64,000 nt of DNA from Klebsiella pneumoniae. Lineage in GTDB: Bacteria; Pseudomonadota; Gammaproteobacteria; Enterobacterales; Enterobacteriaceae. The notes below the pieces were generated by a model. That model was not told the origin of the DNA and did not search any database. It worked only from the letters and a program-made list of their open reading frames with translations. The translations under genes and the position numbers were made by a program. The stretch is from positions 1,860,841-1,924,840 of the forward strand of contig NZ_KN046818.1 of NCBI RefSeq assembly GCF_000742135.1. The letters run 5' to 3'. This document shows positions 55,167-64,000 of the stretch, in pieces. The number at the start of each line of letters is the position of its first letter. Position 1 is the first letter of the stretch.

Positions 55167-55505
55167 ATGAACAAAAGCTTAGCAGGAATACTGGGCGTCA
55201 CCGTCGCGTTAACCTTACTGGCGGGCTGTACCGCTTACGATCGTACCAAAGACCAGTTTACCCAGCCGGTGGTGAAAGATGTGAAGAAAGGGATGTCGCG
55301 TCAGCAGGTGATGCAGATCGCCGGCAAACCTTCAACGGAAGTCACCATGGTCCATGCCCGCGGCACCTGCCAGACCTATATCCTCGGTCAACGAGATGGT
55401 AAAGTTGAAACCTACTTTGTGGCCCTCGACGAAACGGGTCACGTCATGAACTCCGGCTACCAGACCTGCGCCGAGTATGATACCGACCCGCGCAACGCCA
55501 GGTAA
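55167..55505 (+). CDS. osmE: Osmotically inducible lipoprotein OsmE
   Basis: 112 residues, as in E. coli. Lipobox LAGC at residues 18-21 and a SmpA/OmlA-type domain ([15 protein letters not shown]). Outer-membrane or periplasm-facing lipoprotein induced by high osmolarity and in stationary phase in E. coli. An AGAGGAACCAAA site precedes the ATG. It has its own terminator. Confidence 0.95.
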   Translation: MNKSLAGILGVTVALTLLAGCTAYDRTKDQFTQPVVKDVKKGMSRQQVMQIAGKPSTEVTMVHARGTCQTYILGQRDGKVETYFVALDETGHVMNSGYQTCAEYDTDPRNAR

Positions 55506-55533
55506 GCTTCCTACTGTTTACTGACTTCTACGT

Positions 55534-55560
55534 AAGCCCGACCACTGGTCGGGCTTTTTT
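55534..55560 (+). terminator. osmE intrinsic terminator
   Basis: AAGCCCGACC, a 3-base loop and GGTCGGGCTT followed by TTTT, 28 bp after the osmE stop. Confidence 0.9.
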
Positions 55561-55574
55561 GTGAGTCATGATGC

Positions 55575-55597
55575 TTATTTAATTGCGCGAATTATTT
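55575..55597 (+). promoter_or_regulatory. Candidate NagC operator upstream of chbB
   Basis: A near-symmetric AT-rich site, TTATTTAATTGCGCGAATTA followed by TTT, with the CGCG-like centre and AATT arms seen in NagC boxes. E. coli chb is repressed by NagC at such a site. Assignment is by resemblance only. Confidence 0.4.
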
Positions 55598-55606
55598 GGA
55601 TGAAAA

Positions 55607-55622
55607 TGTGAGGGTAGTCAAA
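55607..55622 (+). promoter_or_regulatory. Candidate CRP site upstream of chbB
   Basis: TGTGAGGGTAGTCAAA matches TGTGA-N6-TCACA with one half perfect and one at four of five, 160 bp before chbB. E. coli chb needs CRP for induction. Confidence 0.45.
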
Positions 55623-55783
55623 ACCGGAGGTCAATGAGAGACAATTCTGTTCAACAGCGAATTATCCTGGCGGCTCAGCTTGCCGTATACTCAACTCATA
55701 AACAGAATTAACCGGATGTTACCAGTCTTACCGGCTCTCAGCGGTTACTGAAGGCCCTGGTCTCACACATTGAGGAAGCGTTC

Positions 55784-56104
55784 ATGGAAAAGAAACACAT
55801 TTATCTCTTCTGCTCGGCAGGCATGTCCACGTCACTGCTGGTCTCCAAAATGCGGGCGCAGGCGGAAAAACATGAAGTCCCGGTCATTATTGAAGCCTAT
55901 CACGAAACCCTCGCGGGCGAAAAAGGGCCGGAAGCCGACGTAGTATTATTAGGGCCACAAATTGCGTATATTTTACCGGAAATTCAGCGCCTGCTGCCGA
56001 ATAAACCGGTTGAAGTTATCGACTCCCTTCTCTATGGCAAAGTTGATGGTTTAGGGGTATTGAAAGCCGCCGTCGCGGCTATTAAGAAAGCTGCAGCACA
56101 ATAA
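55784..56104 (+). CDS. chbB: PTS chitobiose transporter subunit IIB
   Basis: 106 residues, as in E. coli. Phosphocysteine Cys10 in the P-loop [10 protein letters not shown]. It receives phosphate from ChbA and passes it to N,N'-diacetylchitobiose during uptake through ChbC. First gene of chbBCARFG, with candidate NagC and CRP sites upstream and a ChiX sRNA pairing site after it. Confidence 0.96.
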   Translation: MEKKHIYLFCSAGMSTSLLVSKMRAQAEKHEVPVIIEAYHETLAGEKGPEADVVLLGPQIAYILPEIQRLLPNKPVEVIDSLLYGKVDGLGVLKAAVAAIKKAAAQ

Positions 56105-56128
56105 TTTTAACTTTTAAAACTCGATGTA

Positions 56129-56167
56129 TTTTGACGCCTGGCGGCTGCCTGTTGTCGGACGTCAAAA
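56129..56167 (+). repeat. chbB-chbC intercistronic hairpin
   Basis: TTTTGACG and CGTCAAAA close a long loop that itself is GC-rich. It follows chbB by 25 bp and precedes the ChiX pairing site, so it may protect the chbB 3' end or present the target. Confidence 0.4.
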
Positions 56168-56184
56168 AATAATGAGTTTATTTT

Positions 56185-56205
56185 CCCGTCAAAGAGTAAT
56201 TTCAT
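56185..56205 (+). promoter_or_regulatory. ChiX sRNA pairing site in the chbB-chbC spacer
   Basis: CCCGTCAAAGAG followed by TAATTTCAT is complementary at 20 of 21 bases to the seed region of E. coli ChiX (AUGAAAUUCCUCUUUGACGG, then G) as remembered. In E. coli and Salmonella this spacer acts as a trap RNA: induced chb mRNA titrates ChiX and frees the chitoporin mRNA chiP. Confidence 0.8.
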
Positions 56206-56251
56206 ACATCATCGCCGTAATAGTTTATTGCGGCTTTTAAGGGTATTGACT

Positions 56252-57610
56252 ATGAGTAAAGTGATCGATTCGCTTGAAAAGGTACTCCTTCCTTTTGCAG
56301 TGAAAATAGGAAAGCAGCCGCATATTAATGCAATAAAAAATGGATTTATTAAATTAATGCCGTTGACCCTCGCCGGGGCCATGTTTGTGTTAATTAACAA
56401 CGTTTTTCTGAGCTTCGGCGAAGGCTCTTTCTTTTATTCCATGGGCATTCGCCTGGATGCCTCCACCATTGAAACCTTAAACGGCTTTAAGGCTATCGGC
56501 GGAAACGTCTATAACGGCACCCTCGGGATTATGTCGCTAATGGCGCCGTTCTTTATCGGCTCCGCGCTGGCGGAAGAGCGCAAAGTTGACCCGATGGCAG
56601 CTGGCCTGCTGGCGGTGGCGGCCTTCATGACCGTGACCCCGTATAGCGTGGGCGAAGCCTATGCGGTGGGCGCCAACTGGTTGGGCGGGCAGAACATCAT
56701 CTCCGGGATGATTATCGGTCTGGTCGTTGCGGAACTGTTCACCTTCGTGATCCGTCGCAACTGGGTGATTAGACTGCCGGACAGCGTGCCGGGGTCGGTA
56801 TCACGCTCTTTCTCAGCGCTGATCCCGGGCTTCTTGATCCTCTCCATCTTCGGCATTATTTCGTGGGCCCTGGCGAGCTATGGCAGCAACTTCCACCAGA
56901 TCATCATGGACTCTATCTCGACGCCGCTGGCGGCGATGGGCAGCGTGGTTGGCTGGGCATACGTTATCTTTAACTCTCTGCTGTGGTTCTTCGGTGTGCA
57001 CGGTTCTCTGGCGCTTACCGCCCTGGATAACGGCATCATGACGCCGTGGGCGCTGGAAAACATCGCGCTGTACAACCAGTACGGCTCTGTTGATGCGGCC
57101 ATCGAAGCGGGCAAACAGTTCCACTTCTGGGCTAAACCGATGCTCGACTCCTACATCCTGCTGGGTGGCTCCGGGGCGACGCTGGGTCTGATTATCGCCA
57201 TCTTTATCGCTTCTCGCCGCGCTGACCATCGTCAGGTTGCTAAGCTGGCGCTGCCGTCAGGCATCTTCCAGATTAACGAACCGATTCTGTTTGGTCTGCC
57301 GATCATCATGAACCCGGTGATGTTCATCCCGTTCGTGCTGGTTCAGCCGATTCTGGCGGCCATTACGCTGGCGGCCTACAGCCTGGGGATTATCCCACCG
57401 GTGACCAACCTGGCGCCGTGGACTATGCCGACCGGTTTGGGAGCGTTCTTTAACAGTAACGGCAGCGTTGCCGCCCTGCTGGTGGCCCTGTTCAACCTTG
57501 GCGTCGCTACCCTGGTCTACCTGCCGTTTGTGGTGCTGTCGAATAAAGCGCAGACCGTTATCGAGCAGGAAGAGAGCGAAGAAGACATCGCTAACGCACT
57601 GAAATTCTGA
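56252..57610 (+). CDS. chbC: PTS chitobiose transporter subunit IIC
   Basis: 452 residues, as in E. coli. About ten membrane helices and the IIC substrate-binding signature around [15 protein letters not shown] (near residues 335-350). Channel for N,N'-diacetylchitobiose and chitotriose entry. The ATG at 56252 is chosen by match to the E. coli start [10 protein letters not shown]; the upstream frame from 56228 is extra. Confidence 0.96.
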   Translation: MSKVIDSLEKVLLPFAVKIGKQPHINAIKNGFIKLMPLTLAGAMFVLINNVFLSFGEGSFFYSMGIRLDASTIETLNGFKAIGGNVYNGTLGIMSLMAPFFIGSALAEERKVDPMAAGLLAVAAFMTVTPYSVGEAYAVGANWLGGQNIISGMIIGLVVAELFTFVIRRNWVIRLPDSVPGSVSRSFSALIPGFLILSIFGIISWALASYGSNFHQIIMDSISTPLAAMGSVVGWAYVIFNSLLWFFGVHGSLALTALDNGIMTPWALENIALYNQYGSVDAAIEAGKQFHFWAKPMLDSYILLGGSGATLGLIIAIFIASRRADHRQVAKLALPSGIFQINEPILFGLPIIMNPVMFIPFVLVQPILAAITLAAYSLGIIPPVTNLAPWTMPTGLGAFFNSNGSVAALLVALFNLGVATLVYLPFVVLSNKAQTVIEQEESEEDIANALKF

Positions 57611-57663
57611 TACCGCGCGGTACGGGCAGCGTCCCGTACCGCCTGATAAATGAGGGAAATATT

Positions 57664-58011
57664 ATGTTTGATCTGGACAACATCGACGCGGTAGAGACCC
57701 CGGAAAATGACCTCGAAGAGGTAGTGATGGGGCTGATTATCAACTCCGGACAAGCCCGTAGCCTGGCCTATGGCGCGCTGAAGCAGGCGAAGCAGGGCGA
57801 CTTTGCCGCAGCGAAAGCGATGATGGAGCAGTCGCGCCAGGCGCTGAGCGAGGCGCATCGCGTGCAGACCCAGCTTATCGAAAGCGACGAGGGCGAAGGG
57901 AAAATGAAGGTCAGCCTGGTGCTGGTGCATGCCCAGGACCATCTGATGACCTCCATGCTGGCTCGTGAGCTGGTGGCCGAATTGATTGAGCTGCACGAGA
58001 AGGTACAATAG
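57664..58011 (+). CDS. chbA: PTS chitobiose transporter subunit IIA
   Basis: 115 residues (116 in E. coli), lactose/cellobiose-type IIA. Phosphorylated His89 in LVLVHAQDHLMT. It works as a trimer with ChbB. It lies 53 bp after chbC with a GAGGGAAAT site before the ATG. Confidence 0.96.
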   Translation: MFDLDNIDAVETPENDLEEVVMGLIINSGQARSLAYGALKQAKQGDFAAAKAMMEQSRQALSEAHRVQTQLIESDEGEGKMKVSLVLVHAQDHLMTSMLARELVAELIELHEKVQ

Positions 58012-58023
58012 GCCATCGCGACG

Positions 58024-58863
58024 ATGAGGCAGCCCAGAATGATGACCACCGAGATCAGTACCGCCAGAGAACAACAGCTGTTCAACGGGAAGAACTTTCA
58101 TGTGGTCATCTATAACAAAACGGAAAGCGTGAGCGGGCTTCACCAGCATGATTACTACGAATTAACCGTGGTGTTAACCGGGCGCTATTACCAGGAGATC
58201 AATGGCAAACGGGTGCTGCTGGAGCGCGGGGATTTCGTCTTTATCCCGATGGGCTCGCACCACCAGAGCTTTTACGAGTTCGGGGCGACGCGCATCCTTA
58301 ACGTCGGCATCAGCAGACGCTTCTTTGAGAAACACTACCTGCCGCTGCTGCCGTTTGGTCTGGTGGCTTAGCAAGTCTACGCCGTGCAGAGCGCTTTTCT
58401 CGGCTACGTTGAGTCGGTCATCGCCTCACTCAATTTTCGCGAAACGGAATTTGACGAATTTATCGAGCTGGTCTCCTTTTATGTCATTAACCGTTTACGC
58501 CACTATCGTGAAGAGCCGGTTGCCGACGTGACGCCGCAATGGTTAAAAAATACCGTGGAAGCCATGCATGATAAGCTGAAATTCGGTGAAGGCGCTCTCG
58601 AAAACATGGTTCGCTTATCCGGAAAAACGCAGGAATATTTAACCCGGGCGACCCAGCGCTATTATGGTAAAACGCCGATGCAGATAATTAATGATATCCG
58701 TATCAACTTTGCCAAAAAACAGCTGGAAATTACCAATTATTCGGTGACGGATATTGCGTATGAATCAGGTTACAGCAGCCCGAGCCTGTTTATTAAAACC
58801 TTTAAAAAACTGACATCGTTTACGCCGAGCAGTTATCGCAAACATTTGACCAGTATTAATTAA
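58024..58863 (+). pseudogene. chbR: AraC-family chb operon regulator ChbR, interrupted by in-frame UAG
   Basis: The frame spans 280 codons, the E. coli ChbR size, but codon 116 is TAG (58369-58371). Both sides match ChbR in the same frame: the N-terminal cupin sensor ([20 protein letters not shown]) before it, and the linker plus two helix-turn-helix motifs ([20 protein letters not shown]..., [20 protein letters not shown]) after it. The 115-residue product has no DNA-binding domain. ChbR both represses chb and is needed for its induction, so this strain should not induce the operon normally. A GTG at 58384 could start the C-terminal part. A sequence error is possible. Confidence 0.85.
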
Positions 58864-58973
58864 ACCCGCGCGGCGTTCGCCGCCAGGTTTATACCGAAAA
58901 TCATTCAAGTTAACTGTCCGCATTGTTGCGGAGAGCGGCCTGCGTCCAGGCGCAGCGCCTAAGGGAGAAAAAG

Positions 58974-60320
58974 ATGAGCCAGAAATTAAAAGTAGTCACT
59001 ATTGGCGGCGGCAGCAGCTATACCCCGGAATTACTGGAAGGATTTCTGAAACGTTATCATGAACTGCCGGTAAGCGAACTGTGGTTGGTAGACGTCGAAG
59101 AGGGCCAGGAGAAGCTCGATATTATCCACGCGCTGTGCCAGCGGATGGTGGAAAAAGCCGGCGTGCCGATGAAAGTCTATAAAACGCTGGATCGCCGCGC
59201 AGCGCTGCAGGGCGCAGATTTCGTCACCACCCAGCTGCGCGTGGGCCAGCTGAAGGCGCGTGAAAAAGATGAGCGCATCCCGCTGAGTCACGGCTACCTG
59301 GGTCAGGAGACCAACGGGGCGGGCGGGTTGTTTAAAGGACTGCGCACCATCCCGGTGATTTTCGATATCGTGAAAGATGTGCAGGAAATTTGCCCCGACG
59401 CATGGATCATCAACTTCACCAACCCGGCGGGCATGGTCACCGAGGCGGTCTATCGCCACACCAATTTCAAACGCTTTATCGGCGTGTGCAACATTCCTAT
59501 CGGCATGAAGATGTTCATCACCGACGTGCTGCAGCTGAGCCCGAGCGATGAGCTGAATATCGACCTGTTTGGTCTGAACCACCTGGTGTTCGTCCGCGAC
59601 GTGCTGGTTAACGGTGTCTCGCGCTTCGATGAGCTGCTGGACGGCGTGGCCTCCGGCCGTCTGACCGCGAACTCGGTGAAAAACATCTTCGACCTGCCGT
59701 TTAGCGAAGGGCTGATCCGCTCCCTGCGCCTGATCCCATGCTCTTACCTGCTCTACTACTTTAAGCCAAAAGAGATGCTGGCGATTGAGATGGGCGAGTA
59801 CTACAAAGGCGGTGCGCGCGCCCAGGTGGTGCAGAAGGTGGAGAAACAGCTGTTCGAGCTGTATAAAAACCCGGATCTTAACGTTAAGCCGAAGGAGCTG
59901 GAGCAGCGCGGCGGGGCCTATTACTCTGATGCCGCTTGCGAAGTAATCAATGCCATCTATAACGACAAGCAGACTGAGCACTATGTGAATATCCCGCATC
60001 ATGGTCATGTCGATAATATCCCGGCGGACTGGGCGGTAGAGATGAGCTGCACCTTAGGCCGCGACGGCGCGAAGCCGACGCCGCGCATTACTCATTTCGA
60101 TGAGAAGGTGTTAGGGCTTATCTACACCATCAAGGGGTTCGAAGTGGCGGCCAGCCAGGCGGCGATCAGCGGTGAGCTGAACGATGTCCTGTTGGCGCTG
60201 AACTTAAGCCCGCTGATCCATTCCGATCGTGACGCCGAACAGCTGGCGCGGGAGATGATTCTGGCGCATGAAAAATGGCTGCCGAACTTTGCGGCGACGA
60301 TCGAAAAACTAAAATCGTAA
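58974..60320 (+). CDS. chbF: 6-phospho-N,N'-diacetylchitobiose hydrolase (GH4)
   Basis: 448 residues (450 in E. coli). Family 4 glycosidase: NAD-binding VVTIGGGSSYTPE near residues 7-19, and the Mn-binding CNIPIG and NH-containing GLNHLVF segments. It uses NAD and Mn to hydrolyse phosphorylated, mono-deacetylated chitobiose in the cytoplasm. GGGAGAAAAAG precedes the ATG at 58974; the longer frame to 58923 is rejected. Confidence 0.95.
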   Translation: MSQKLKVVTIGGGSSYTPELLEGFLKRYHELPVSELWLVDVEEGQEKLDIIHALCQRMVEKAGVPMKVYKTLDRRAALQGADFVTTQLRVGQLKAREKDERIPLSHGYLGQETNGAGGLFKGLRTIPVIFDIVKDVQEICPDAWIINFTNPAGMVTEAVYRHTNFKRFIGVCNIPIGMKMFITDVLQLSPSDELNIDLFGLNHLVFVRDVLVNGVSRFDELLDGVASGRLTANSVKNIFDLPFSEGLIRSLRLIPCSYLLYYFKPKEMLAIEMGEYYKGGARAQVVQKVEKQLFELYKNPDLNVKPKELEQRGGAYYSDAACEVINAIYNDKQTEHYVNIPHHGHVDNIPADWAVEMSCTLGRDGAKPTPRITHFDEKVLGLIYTIKGFEVAASQAAISGELNDVLLALNLSPLIHSDRDAEQLAREMILAHEKWLPNFAATIEKLKS

Positions 60321-60332
60321 CGGGAGTAGCAA

Positions 60333-61091
60333 ATGGAACGCGTATTGATCGTCAATGCCGACGACTTCGGCCTCAGTAAAGGGCAGAACTACGGCATTAT
60401 CGAGGCCTGTCGCAACGGCGTGGTGACATCGACCACCGCGCTGGTCAACGGCGCGGCCATTGACCACGCCGCCCAGCTGAGCCGCAGTACTCCGGAGCTG
60501 GCGGTCGGTATGCACTTTGTGCTGACGCTGGGCGAGCCGCTGTCGGCCATGCCGGGATTAACCCGCGATGGCCGGCTGGGCAAATGGATCTGGCAGCAGG
60601 CGGAAGAAGATAGCCTGCCGCTGGAAGAGATCGCCCACGAGCTGGCGTGTCAGTACCGTCGTTTTGTCGAACTCTTCGGCCATGAGCCGACGCATATCGA
60701 CAGCCATCACCATGTGCATATGTTCGCCCAGATTTATCCCATCGTCGCGGCCTTTGCCCGCGAGAAGGGCATTGCGTTACGCATTGACCGCCAGGTGGCG
60801 GCGCAGAGTGGGCTCGACCAGCAGGCGGCGCGCAGCAGCGCCGGCTTCAGCAGCGAGTTTTACGGCGAAGCGGTCTCTGAGGAACTGTTTCTGCAGACGC
60901 TGGATGCCTCCATCGCCCGCGGGGAGCGCTCCCTGGAGGTGATGTGTCATCCGGCTTATGTTGATCGGATCATTATGGGCAGCGCCTACTGCTATCCGCG
61001 ACTGGATGAGCTTGATGTGCTGACATCTGCCTCGCTGAAAGCGGCGGTGGCCGACCGGGGTTATCGTCTGGGAACCTACCGCGACGTGTAA
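60333..61091 (+). CDS. chbG: Chitooligosaccharide deacetylase ChbG
   Basis: 252 residues (249 in E. coli), YdjC-family carbohydrate esterase. Metal and catalytic residues in NADDFGLS (Asp10-Asp11) and HIDSHHHVH (near residues 112-120). It removes one acetyl group from imported chitobiose 6-phosphate, a step required both for ChbF action and to make the ChbR inducer. It lies 12 bp after chbF; last gene of the operon. Confidence 0.94.
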   Translation: MERVLIVNADDFGLSKGQNYGIIEACRNGVVTSTTALVNGAAIDHAAQLSRSTPELAVGMHFVLTLGEPLSAMPGLTRDGRLGKWIWQQAEEDSLPLEEIAHELACQYRRFVELFGHEPTHIDSHHHVHMFAQIYPIVAAFAREKGIALRIDRQVAAQSGLDQQAARSSAGFSSEFYGEAVSEELFLQTLDASIARGERSLEVMCHPAYVDRIIMGSAYCYPRLDELDVLTSASLKAAVADRGYRLGTYRDV

Positions 61092-61120
61092 GCCCGACGG
61101 GGGAAAGGGAAAGTGAATCA

Positions 61121-61147
61121 AGCCCGGCACAGCGTGCCGGGCTTTTT
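61121..61147. terminator. Terminator between chbG and katE
   Basis: AGCCCGGCAC, a 3-base loop and GTGCCGGGCT followed by TTTT end the chb operon; the stem lies right before the convergent katE stop and may serve both. Confidence 0.9.
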
Positions 61148-61148
61148 A

Positions 61149-63407
61149 CTACGCCGGAATAGCGGCGATTTTCGGGCTTCTCGACCACACGCGGTGGGCC
61201 GTCATCAGGGCGAGCAGTTTGTCCGCCGCTGGCGTGTCGAGCGCATCGGTGACGATGACCCCCTCTTCACCCTGGGTCGGAACATGCAGAACGGACGTCA
61301 GCTGCCGCGCATCCCCTGCCAGCAGGATCGGCTTCAGATGTTTATAGGCTTCCAGCAGGTAATAGCGCGCGTCACCGCTCTGACTCAGGGCGCTGAGGTC
61401 GCCGCCGGGCACCACCACCGCATCCACCGTCAGCGACGGGGAGCCGGCGAAGGTGCCGGCGATCGGCAGCGGAGAACCATCGTCGGCAATGACTTCGCCC
61501 ATTCGCGAGTAGAGCAGCTTGCTGTGCACGCCCTGGGCCTGCAGCGCCTGCAGGAGCTGAACCAGATCCTGCGCTGAGGTGCGTTCGTTGAGCAGGACTG
61601 CCACCACGCGACCTTTCACATCGCCTTCGGCGTCGGCGTAGAGGCTGAGGCTGGGGTCTTTCTCCACGCCATTGACCGGGGCGGGCAGGGTAATGTTGCG
61701 CTGATCGTCGCTCAGTTCGATGCCTAAGTTCGCCCCAACCGCTTCCGCAAGCTTAGTATCAATGTGGGCCAGATGATCGACCACCCGCTCGCGGATCCAG
61801 GTGCGGACCACTTTGCTGAGTTCGAAGCTGAAACCATCGATAATATGCTGCTGTTCAATCGGCGTCTGGCTCAGCCAGAACAGACGCGGCTGGGCGTAAT
61901 ATTCGCCGAACGAAGGGCTGCGCTGGCGGATTTTTTCGCCGTCGACGCGCTCGGCGAGGGACTCAAAGCCACCGCGTTTGGCGGCAGGCGGCGTCTCGCG
62001 CGGCCAGTTGTCGTTAATCGAGTTGGGCTCGTAGTTGGCCGGATTGGTGTCAATGTCCATCCGGTGCATCCCGTCACGCTGGAAATTATGATACGGGCAG
62101 GTCGGACGGTTGATGGGGATTTCATGGAAGTTCGGCCCACCCAGGCGGCTAATTTGCGTATCGGTGTAAGAGAAGAGACGCCCCTGCAGCAGCGGATCGT
62201 TGCTGAAATCAATGCCCGGGACGATATGTCCGGGATGGAAGGCCGCCTGTTCATTTTCGGCAAAGAAGTTATCCGGGTTGCGGTTGAGGACCATTCTGCC
62301 AACCCGCTGCACCGGCACCAGCGCCTCGGGGATCAGCTTGGTGGGATCGAGCAGGTCGAAGTCAAAAGCAAATTCATTCTCTTCGGGGATCAATTGCAGG
62401 CCAAGCTCAAATTCCGGGTAGTCCCCGGCTTCGATGGCCTCCCATAGATCGCGGCGATGAAAATCGGGGTCGCGGCCGGTCAGCTTCTGCGCTTCATCCC
62501 ACACCAGCGACGCCTTGCCGGCGACCGGTTTCCAGTGAAAGCGAACGAAGGTGGCTTTGCCCTCGGCATTAATCAGACGGAAGGTATGGATCCCGAAGCC
62601 TTCCATGGTGCGATAGCTGCGCGGGATGCCGCGATCCGACATCGCCCACATCACGTTGTGCAGCGTTTCCGGCTGCAGGGAAACATAGTCCCAGAAAGTA
62701 TCGTGGGCGCTCTGCCCCTGTGGGATGGCCCAGTGGGGTTCAGGCTTCACGGCGTGGACAAAGTCGGGGAACTTCATCGCGTCCTGGATGAAGAAGACCG
62801 GTGTGTTGTTGCCCACCAGGTCAAAAATCCCTTCGTCAGTGTAAAACTTGGTAGCGAAGCCGCGAATATCGCGGACGGTGTCCGCCGACCCCGCGCCGCC
62901 CTGCACGGTGGAGAAGCGTACAAACACCGGGGTGATTTTATCGGCTGACGAAAGAAAATCGGCTTTAGTCAACGCAGCCAGGCTTTTGTAGGGCTGGAAG
63001 TAGCCGTGGGCGGCAGAGCCGCGGGCATGAACGATACGCTCCGGAATACGCTCGTGGTCAAAGTGGGTGATCTTCTCCCGCAGGATAAAATCTTCCAGCA
63101 GCGTTGGGCCGCGGCTACCGGCGCGCAGCGAATTCTGATCGTCAGCAATGCGCACGCCCTGGTTGGTGGTCAGCGGAAAATCTTCCCCCCCTTTGCGTTG
63201 CGCCTCCAGGGAATCCAGTTTGCTGTTATGAGTATCGGGCGCTTTCAGGCTGCCTGGGGCGGTGGGTTCGACGCCCGGAGCGGTAGGTTTCGGCGTGGGG
63301 CGCCACTCCCGATCGTCCGGCGCCAGCGAATCGAGACCCGGCTGCGCTTCCTCGCTGTCGTGGACCGGTGCCTGCTGTTGGTGAGGGTTCGGGTGCTTAT
63401 CAGACAT
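61149..63407 (-). CDS. katE: Catalase HPII
   Basis: 752 residues (753 in E. coli), a large-subunit clade 2 catalase. A disordered polar N-terminus (1-75), the catalase barrel with distal His127 in [10 protein letters not shown] and the proximal heme Tyr in RLFSYTDTQ (near 414), and a C-terminal flavodoxin/DJ-1-like domain (about 600-752). It detoxifies hydrogen peroxide in stationary phase and is RpoS-controlled in E. coli. Confidence 0.97.
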   Translation of the reverse strand: MSDKHPNPHQQQAPVHDSEEAQPGLDSLAPDDREWRPTPKPTAPGVEPTAPGSLKAPDTHNSKLDSLEAQRKGGEDFPLTTNQGVRIADDQNSLRAGSRGPTLLEDFILREKITHFDHERIPERIVHARGSAAHGYFQPYKSLAALTKADFLSSADKITPVFVRFSTVQGGAGSADTVRDIRGFATKFYTDEGIFDLVGNNTPVFFIQDAMKFPDFVHAVKPEPHWAIPQGQSAHDTFWDYVSLQPETLHNVMWAMSDRGIPRSYRTMEGFGIHTFRLINAEGKATFVRFHWKPVAGKASLVWDEAQKLTGRDPDFHRRDLWEAIEAGDYPEFELGLQLIPEENEFAFDFDLLDPTKLIPEALVPVQRVGRMVLNRNPDNFFAENEQAAFHPGHIVPGIDFSNDPLLQGRLFSYTDTQISRLGGPNFHEIPINRPTCPYHNFQRDGMHRMDIDTNPANYEPNSINDNWPRETPPAAKRGGFESLAERVDGEKIRQRSPSFGEYYAQPRLFWLSQTPIEQQHIIDGFSFELSKVVRTWIRERVVDHLAHIDTKLAEAVGANLGIELSDDQRNITLPAPVNGVEKDPSLSLYADAEGDVKGRVVAVLLNERTSAQDLVQLLQALQAQGVHSKLLYSRMGEVIADDGSPLPIAGTFAGSPSLTVDAVVVPGGDLSALSQSGDARYYLLEAYKHLKPILLAGDARQLTSVLHVPTQGEEGVIVTDALDTPAADKLLALMTAHRVWSRSPKIAAIPA

Positions 63408-63612
63408 TACTCGTCTCCTGCTTTCATTGCTAAAAGTGGTCGTTGATAGACCAAAACCCTTCTAACTATAGAACATTACGCTGTCTGCGCCCGGCGAGGG
63501 GGCAGGGAGTTATCCTAAAATGCGCATCGGCGGCGAAGGGGCGACGAACGGGGCCACAATCGGCTATGATAGAGGTTTCTGTTTCCCGCTATGTTTAGTG
63601 AATCCATTTGTT

Positions 63613-63852
63613 ATGAAACCATTGCGCCAACAAAATCGCCCTGTCATTAGCTACGTGCCGCGCGTGGAGCCTGCGCCCCCGGAACATGCCGTGAAAATGG
63701 ACCATTTTCGCGATGTCTGGATTTTGCGCGGGAAGTATGTCGCTTTTCTGCTGATGGGGGAGCATTTCCGTCGCTCACCGGCATTCAGCGTGCCGGAGTC
63801 GGCGCAGCGCTGGGCTAACCAGGTGCGTCAGGAAGGTGAGATTGAAGCCTGA
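63613..63852 (+). CDS. cedA: Cell division activator CedA
   Basis: 79 residues (80 in E. coli) beginning MKPLRQQNRPVISYVPR with the conserved core FRDVWILRGKYVAFLLMGE. Small double-stranded DNA-binding protein that restores division in cells over-replicating DNA, also reported to contact RNA polymerase. The start is set by family match; no clear ribosome binding site is present and the frame is open to 63520. Divergent from katE as in E. coli. Confidence 0.9.
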   Translation: MKPLRQQNRPVISYVPRVEPAPPEHAVKMDHFRDVWILRGKYVAFLLMGEHFRRSPAFSVPESAQRWANQVRQEGEIEA

Positions 63853-63867
63853 GTCGGCTGCAGAAAT

Positions 63868-63900
63868 AAAAAAACCGCTGAATGATCAGCGGTTTTTTTT
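63868..63900. terminator. Bidirectional terminator after cedA
   Basis: AAAAAACCGCTGA, loop ATGA, then TCAGCGG and eight Ts. It ends both cedA and the convergent gene at the window edge. Confidence 0.92.
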
Positions 63901-63911
63901 GTGCTTGCCGT

Positions 63912-64000
63912 TTAGCGATGCGCCAGTTCGGCTTCTTCCTCGCTATCGAAGATCGACTTGTCGGTCTGGCGCAGCCACTGGCTGGTCAGCGTCCCGGCGG
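63912..64000 (-). CDS. tcyP: Probable L-cystine transporter TcyP, C-terminal end
   Basis: Only the last 29 residues are in the window, ending TDKSIFDSEEEAELAHR, with the stop at 63912-63914. The acidic, polar tail and the E. coli order katE-cedA-(ydjO)-ydjN point to YdjN/TcyP, a sodium-dependent cystine importer of the DAACS type. Identification rests mainly on position. Confidence 0.5.
   Translation of the reverse strand, partial: AGTLTSQWLRQTDKSIFDSEEEAELAHR

Overview
The window is core chromosome of a Klebsiella (K. pneumoniae complex) strain. The basis is high GC, genes that read as close orthologues of Escherichia coli genes, the E. coli backbone order (nimT-nimR-yeaL-yeaK ... yeaH-yeaG-mipA-yeaE-yeaD-gapA-msrB-yeaC ... 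pncA-ansA-sppA-ydjA ... selD-topB ... gdhA-nudG-ynjF-ynjE-ynjDCB-ynjA-ydjZ/ydjX-xthA-astCADBE-spy-cho-nadE-osmE-chbBCARFG-katE-cedA), a PhoC-type acid phosphatase and an ISKpn1/IS1397-like element. No rRNA, tRNA, CRISPR array, prophage or plasmid module was seen.

Layout. (1) 1-3341: amidotransferase-like 3' end, 2-nitroimidazole exporter and its AraC regulator, yeaL, yeaK. (2) 3491-13089: a block not in this place in E. coli: a GT9 glycosyltransferase behind a strong Fur-box match, a divergent SOS module (dinI-like / umuDC, each with a LexA box; umuC carries an in-frame UGA), then LysR, SDR, MFS, LysR, ABM monooxygenase, glutathione peroxidase and a lipoprotein. (3) 13135-21632: yeaGH with a sigma-54 promoter, mipA, yeaE, yeaD, gapA, msrB, yeaC. 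(4) 21727-28012: yajD, a frameshifted secreted GH18 chitinase, pncA-ansA, sppA, ydjA. (5) 28028-30193: a repeat-rich gap with REP units, an IS3-family element inserted inside one REP, and a GC-rich hairpin-bearing repeat-like segment. (6) 30194-45714: phoC, selD-topB, a quinone oxidoreductase, gdhA, nudG, ynjF and the ydjX-ydjZ-ynjABCDE operon, xthA. (7) 46064-52176: the ast operon for arginine catabolism behind a sigma-54 promoter. (8) 52445-64000: spy, cho (LexA box), nadE, osmE, the chb chitobiose operon with a ChiX sRNA target between chbB and chbC and an amber codon in chbR, katE, cedA and the 3' end of a probable cystine transporter.

How the genes fit together. Nitrogen scavenging (ast, yeaGH, gdhA), chito-oligosaccharide use (chitinase, chb), SOS/DNA repair (dinI-like, umuDC, cho, xthA, topB), NAD supply (pncA, nadE) and stress defence (katE, osmE, spy, msrB, gpx) are represented. 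The most notable observations are the interrupted genes: umuC (UGA), chbR (UAG), the chitinase (frameshift) and the IS orfA (frameshift). Two of these fall in the same chitin/chitobiose pathway. I saw no convincing wholly new system; the strongest leads are regulatory (Fur box, ChiX pairing site, sigma-54 promoters) and gene-decay signals. Statements about orthologues rest on remembered family sequences, not on searches.
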